Assembly (NCBI GenBank): GCA_963969595.1
Contig: OZ018410.1
Location: forward strand, 30,198,913 to 30,262,912
From: Neckera pumila
Lineage: Eukaryota > Streptophyta > Bryopsida > Hypnales > Neckeraceae
Length of the DNA: 64,000 bases
Direction: 5' to 3'
Positions within the stretch are counted from its first letter, which is position 1; each line of letters opens with the position of its first letter. Positions 63,780 through 64,000 of this stretch are shown one piece after another. The notes under the pieces are model-generated. The model worked only from the letters and a program-made list of their open reading frames with translations, searched no databases and was not told the DNA's origin. The position numbers were made by a program, and so were the translations under genes.

Positions 63780-64000
63780 GATTGCTGGAACCTGATTCCC
63801 CAAACCCCCAAGTACACTTCATGCAGTACTAAACTCGCAGCCGAACCCTGAATTGGAATTGCAGTAACAATCAAAACCCTAATGACTGTTAAGCAGCTTC
63901 AAACCACCCCAACTTAGTGCCAAAAACAAGTTGCGGAACCTAATGGAATGGAGATGCAATCACAGAGAGCATGAATCCTAACCCTTGAACACACAAAACT
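63780..64000 (-). other. Upstream flank of the transposase-like gene
   Basis: The frame stays open upstream of MAAVV to an ATG at 63874, but the extra residues are atypical and MAAVV is the better start. No promoter motif is evident before the window edge. Confidence 0.3.

Overview
The window looks like nuclear DNA of a plant. Its conserved genes have many short GT-AG introns, mostly about 80-300 nt, with plant-type architectures: a RING-bearing SNF2 ATPase, Miro GTPase, mitochondrial-type hydroxyacyl-thioester dehydratase and TMEM234. The intergenic DNA is AT-rich and full of small transposon relics. Short introns beside long repeat-rich spacers suggest a non-seed plant (bryophyte or lycophyte grade) rather than a large-intron seed plant, but the sequence does not fix the lineage.

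Layout: 1-34 kb is almost gene-free. It holds degenerate tandem repeats (1-0.6 kb, 0.97-1.5 kb) and a cluster of non-autonomous inverted-repeat elements at 9.4-11.5 kb. A family of about 930 bp elements flanked by TTAA occurs at 12.0-12.9, 14.5-16.0, 16.3-16.9, 18.0-18.9 and 30.2-31.2 kb. A 2.7 kb array of 40-bp repeats lies at 17.15-20.78 kb and is split by one of these elements. There is a CACTA element at 20.8-21.7 kb, a zinc-finger gene with an apparent 2-oxoglutarate/Fe(II) dioxygenase-like domain at 24.8-26.5 kb, and a Stowaway-like element at 29.8-31.2 kb that itself carries a TTAA element. Several insertions can be proved from paralogous empty sites inside this same window.

34.4-54.8 kb is a gene-dense, GC-richer island: TMEM234 (+), a RAD5/HLTF-like SNF2 ATPase with an inserted RING finger (-), an unrecognised two-exon gene (+), HTD2 (+) and a complete 14-exon Miro GTPase (-). 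The genes are independent eukaryotic transcription units. HTD2 and Miro both act at mitochondria, but nothing shows they are co-regulated.

55-64 kb returns to repeats and transposon-like genes: a second copy of a CTAAGG-ended element, a 140-bp CACTA derivative with a 3-bp target duplication, a minisatellite, two unrecognised ORFs, and a long minus-strand transposase-like gene. The last keeps a single reading frame across kilobases but is broken by eight in-frame TAG/TAA codons and at least one frameshift.

The most interesting points are the sequence-proved TTAA-specific (piggyBac-type) insertion, a Helitron with a paralogous empty site, the self-complementary 40-bp array, the zinc-finger/dioxygenase-like gene, the TAR-only premature stops of the transposase-like gene, and a small inverted-repeat family present in three introns of one SNF2 gene.
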